In this document: in pieces, positions 61,959 through 64,000 of the stretch
Numbering within the stretch: the stretch's first letter is position 1
Layout of the letters: every line of letters starts with the position of its first letter
Source of the DNA: Aquitalea aquatica
Lineage (GTDB): Bacteria > Pseudomonadota > Gammaproteobacteria > Burkholderiales > Chromobacteriaceae
Length of the DNA: 64,000 bases
NCBI RefSeq assembly: GCF_013911085.1
Contig: NZ_JACERN010000046.1
Coordinates: 147,247-211,246 of the forward strand
Direction: 5' to 3'
Notes under the pieces: generated by a model
Database searches by the model: none
Seen by the model: the letters and a program-made list of their open reading frames with translations, nothing else
What the model was told of the DNA's origin: nothing
Program-made: the position numbers and the translations under genes

Positions 61959-61978
61959 GTCACATCGCCAGCCAGTAC

Positions 61979-63559
61979 TTAGTGTTGACTGGGCTGCAGG
62001 ATGGTTTCCTGTGTTTCTTCCAGCATATCCGGATAGTCGCGGCTGTAATGCAGGCCGCGGCTCTCCTTGCGCAGCAGTGCCGAGCGCACGATCAGCTCGG
62101 CAGTCTGTACCAGATTGCGCAGCTCGATCAGGTCGTTGGTCACGTGGAAGTTGCTGTAGTAGTCGTTGATCTCTTCCGACAGCAAACGAATCCGGCTTAG
62201 TGCCCGCATCAGCCGCTTGTTGGTACGCACGATGCCGACATAGTCCCACATGGCGCGGCGCAGCTCGTCCCAGTTATGCGAGATCACCACTTCCTCGTCG
62301 TTGTCCGTCACCTGGCTATCATCCCAGTCCGGGATCGGCGGCAGGGTGATGTCCGGTGCAGCCAGAATGTCCTCGGCGGCTGCCTTGCCGATGACCAGGC
62401 ACTCCAGCAGCGAGTTGCTAGCCAGACGATTAGCACCATGCAGGCCAGTGCAGGCCACTTCACCTACCGCGTACAGGGCATCCACATCGGTATGGCCGGT
62501 CAGGTCGGTTACTAGGCCGCCGCAGGTAAAGTGTACTGCCGGCACCACCGGAATCGGCTCTTGGGTAATATCAATGCCCAGTTCAAGGCAGTGGGCGTAG
62601 ATATTGGGGAAGTGCTCCTTGATGAAATTGGCCGGCTTGTAGGAAATGTCCAGATAAACGCAGTCCAGGCCATGCTTCTTCATCTCAAAGTCGATGGCGC
62701 GCGCTACCACGTCACGCGGTGCCAGTTCGGCACGTGGATCGTGATCCGGCATGAAGCGCGTACCATCCGGCAATTTCAGAATGCCACCTTCTCCACGTAC
62801 CGCTTCGGAAATCAGGAAAGACTTGGTGTGCGGGTGATACAGGCAGGTGGGGTGGAACTGGATGAACTCCATATTTCCCACCCGGCAGCCAGCCCGCCAG
62901 CCCATGGCAATGCCATCACCAGTGGCGGTGTCCGGGTTGGTGGTATAGAGGTAAACCTTACCCGCACCGCCGGAAGCCAGCATGGTGTGCTTGGCGGCAA
63001 TGGTGACAATCTGGTCCAGCGTCTTGTCCAGTGCATACACGCCATAGCAGCGCTTGCCTTCCAGCCCCAGCTTGCGTGAGGTGATCAGGTCGATGGCAAT
63101 GAAATCTTCCAGCACCGTGATATTCGGATGTGCCTTGATCTTCTGGCCGAGCGTAGAAGTCACGGCCGCCCCGGTGGCATCGGCAGCATGGATAATGCGG
63201 CGATGACTGTGGCCGCCCTCACGCGTCAGGTGATAACCCGTCTTGTGGGTATCATCGCGGGTAAACGGCACGCCAAGGGCAATCAGCCAGTCAATCGCCT
63301 CCTTGGAATGCTCCACGATAAAACGCGTTGCTTCTTCATTACATAGACCAGCACCGGCAATCAGCGTGTCGCGGATATGCTCCTCAACCGAATCCTCAGT
63401 ATCCAGCACGGCGGCGATACCGCCCTGGGCATAGGTCGAGCTGCCTTCCAGCAGATCGCGCTTGGTAATCAGGCCAACTTTGCGAGTAGCAGCCAGATGC
63501 AGGGCCAGCGTCATGCCGGCCAGACCACTACCGATAATCAGAACATCAAACTTGAGCAT
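61979..63559 (-). CDS. nadB: L-aspartate oxidase
   Basis: 526 residues. FAD motif [19 protein letters not shown] at 5-23, [11 protein letters not shown] and [47 protein letters not shown] is the fumarate reductase/succinate dehydrogenase-family signature with active-site residues. It oxidises aspartate to iminoaspartate for NAD synthesis. No nadA or nadC gene is next to it. Confidence 0.95.
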   Translation of the reverse strand: MLKFDVLIIGSGLAGMTLALHLAATRKVGLITKRDLLEGSSTYAQGGIAAVLDTEDSVEEHIRDTLIAGAGLCNEEATRFIVEHSKEAIDWLIALGVPFTRDDTHKTGYHLTREGGHSHRRIIHAADATGAAVTSTLGQKIKAHPNITVLEDFIAIDLITSRKLGLEGKRCYGVYALDKTLDQIVTIAAKHTMLASGGAGKVYLYTTNPDTATGDGIAMGWRAGCRVGNMEFIQFHPTCLYHPHTKSFLISEAVRGEGGILKLPDGTRFMPDHDPRAELAPRDVVARAIDFEMKKHGLDCVYLDISYKPANFIKEHFPNIYAHCLELGIDITQEPIPVVPAVHFTCGGLVTDLTGHTDVDALYAVGEVACTGLHGANRLASNSLLECLVIGKAAAEDILAAPDITLPPIPDWDDSQVTDNDEEVVISHNWDELRRAMWDYVGIVRTNKRLMRALSRIRLLSEEINDYYSNFHVTNDLIELRNLVQTAELIVRSALLRKESRGLHYSRDYPDMLEETQETILQPSQH

Positions 63560-64000
63560 GGCAGATGCCGCCGTCAGGGCGGAGTAGGGCAGTTTGCAGA
63601 AGGCTCAAGATTAGCAGAACCGTCGTCGGGCGGCATCTGCGTTGACTATATATATGCAGGCAGCTCAAGCCGGTATTGGGCAATGCGCAATGAACCGCGA
63701 ACCCAGACGGCCAATTCGGCGCAGACGGCGAAGTCAGTGAGTAACTAAAGGTGTCTGGGCCACCTTTTAGCGCCAGCCAAACTGGTTTTCAGTACCCGGC
63801 ATAGCCGCTACTCCATGCATTGCTGTGCATCCGCAGCAAAGCTGTAATAAAACCCCGTCGGCATAGTTGTTTGCCCCTCAGTCACTTAGCGCGCTGTGGG
63901 GCGGTATTTGGCCAGAATCTGCAGATTTCTTCGCGCAAAGTGTTGACGAGGGTGGGTGGTGGCGGTATAGTTCGCCTCCTCAGCAGACAACGCAGCGACG
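63560..64000. other. Intergenic region ending in a stable-RNA promoter
   Basis: 441 bases with no plausible gene. The left part carries the nadB promoter (minus strand). A GCCCC/GGGGC stem occurs near 63870-63903. The last 60 bases hold a strong promoter pointing right. Nothing else recognised. Confidence 0.5.
63943..63971 (+). promoter_or_regulatory. Probable rRNA operon promoter P1
   Basis: TTGACG (63943-63948), 17-base GC/T-rich spacer, TATAGT (63966-63971), followed by TCGCCTCC, a GC-rich discriminator-like stretch, and CAGCAG...ACGCAGCGACG. This resembles the leader of Neisseriales rRNA operons; the 16S gene would lie beyond position 64000. Confidence 0.65.

Overview
This window looks like the chromosome of a GC-rich betaproteobacterium, most likely a Neisseriales/Chromobacteriaceae member (Chromobacterium, Vogesella or Aquitalea-like). 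That is inference. It rests on the gene set: a BPH-type proteasome homolog beside Hsp33, hpnCDE, a MetN without its C-terminal regulatory domain, a PhaM-like protein and a DctPQM TRAP system. It also rests on the shape of an rRNA-type promoter at the right edge. Almost all genes are ordinary core functions with short intergenic gaps and clear intrinsic terminators.

Layout. 1-3428: a partial, probably very large calpain-like cysteine protease/adhesin on the minus strand, preceded by a cyclic-di-GMP-I (GEMM) riboswitch, then a GIY-YIG/DUF4357 protein and YggL. 3691-10847: rlmD, an L,D-transpeptidase, the proteasome homolog coupled to hslO, an orphan polyamine-binding protein, a GAF protein and ribA. 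11744-12284: five tRNA genes (four Ala-GGC, one Glu-TTC) with a strong promoter. 12409-16958: hpnC-hpnD-hpnE for squalene, an atypical SDR and a lipoprotein. 16980-20360: radA, an ECF sigma factor with a zinc-finger anti-sigma, a Fur-box-controlled DUF2325 gene and a secretin-like protein. 20360-27527: ubiB, an NlpC/P60 hydrolase, lolC-lolD, an MscS channel, a FixJ-type regulator and nudB. 27541-35967: chrA, a PAP2 phosphatase, divergent rcnA/rcnR with its operator, a nuclease-fold protein, metNIQ and two VOC proteins. 36108-41592: an HD hydrolase, psuK-psuG, a DJ-1/PfpI protein and a chemoreceptor.

41668-46451 is the most island-like part. Two 180-bp direct repeats, differing at four positions, bracket GNAT acetyltransferase, yggS and benE-type transporter genes and a divergent MocR/PdxR-type regulator. 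The repeat contains the 3' end and terminator of the adjacent SbmA/YddA-type ABC transporter gene, so this module appears to have been inserted at the end of that gene. The regulator is expected to bind PLP and YggS is a PLP-homeostasis protein, so a vitamin-B6-linked transport module is a reasonable hypothesis.

46419-64000: ABC transporter, dnaE, a flavin-reductase-like protein, a VirK/YbjX protein, a PhaM-like protein, maeB, the dctPQM TRAP transporter with an intercistronic terminator, a DctS-like sensor kinase, nadB, and a promoter that probably starts an rRNA operon just beyond the edge. The DctS-like kinase has no adjacent regulator; the FixJ-type regulator about 33 kb away is a candidate partner. 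MaeB (malate to pyruvate) and the dicarboxylate TRAP genes fit a C4-dicarboxylate use theme.
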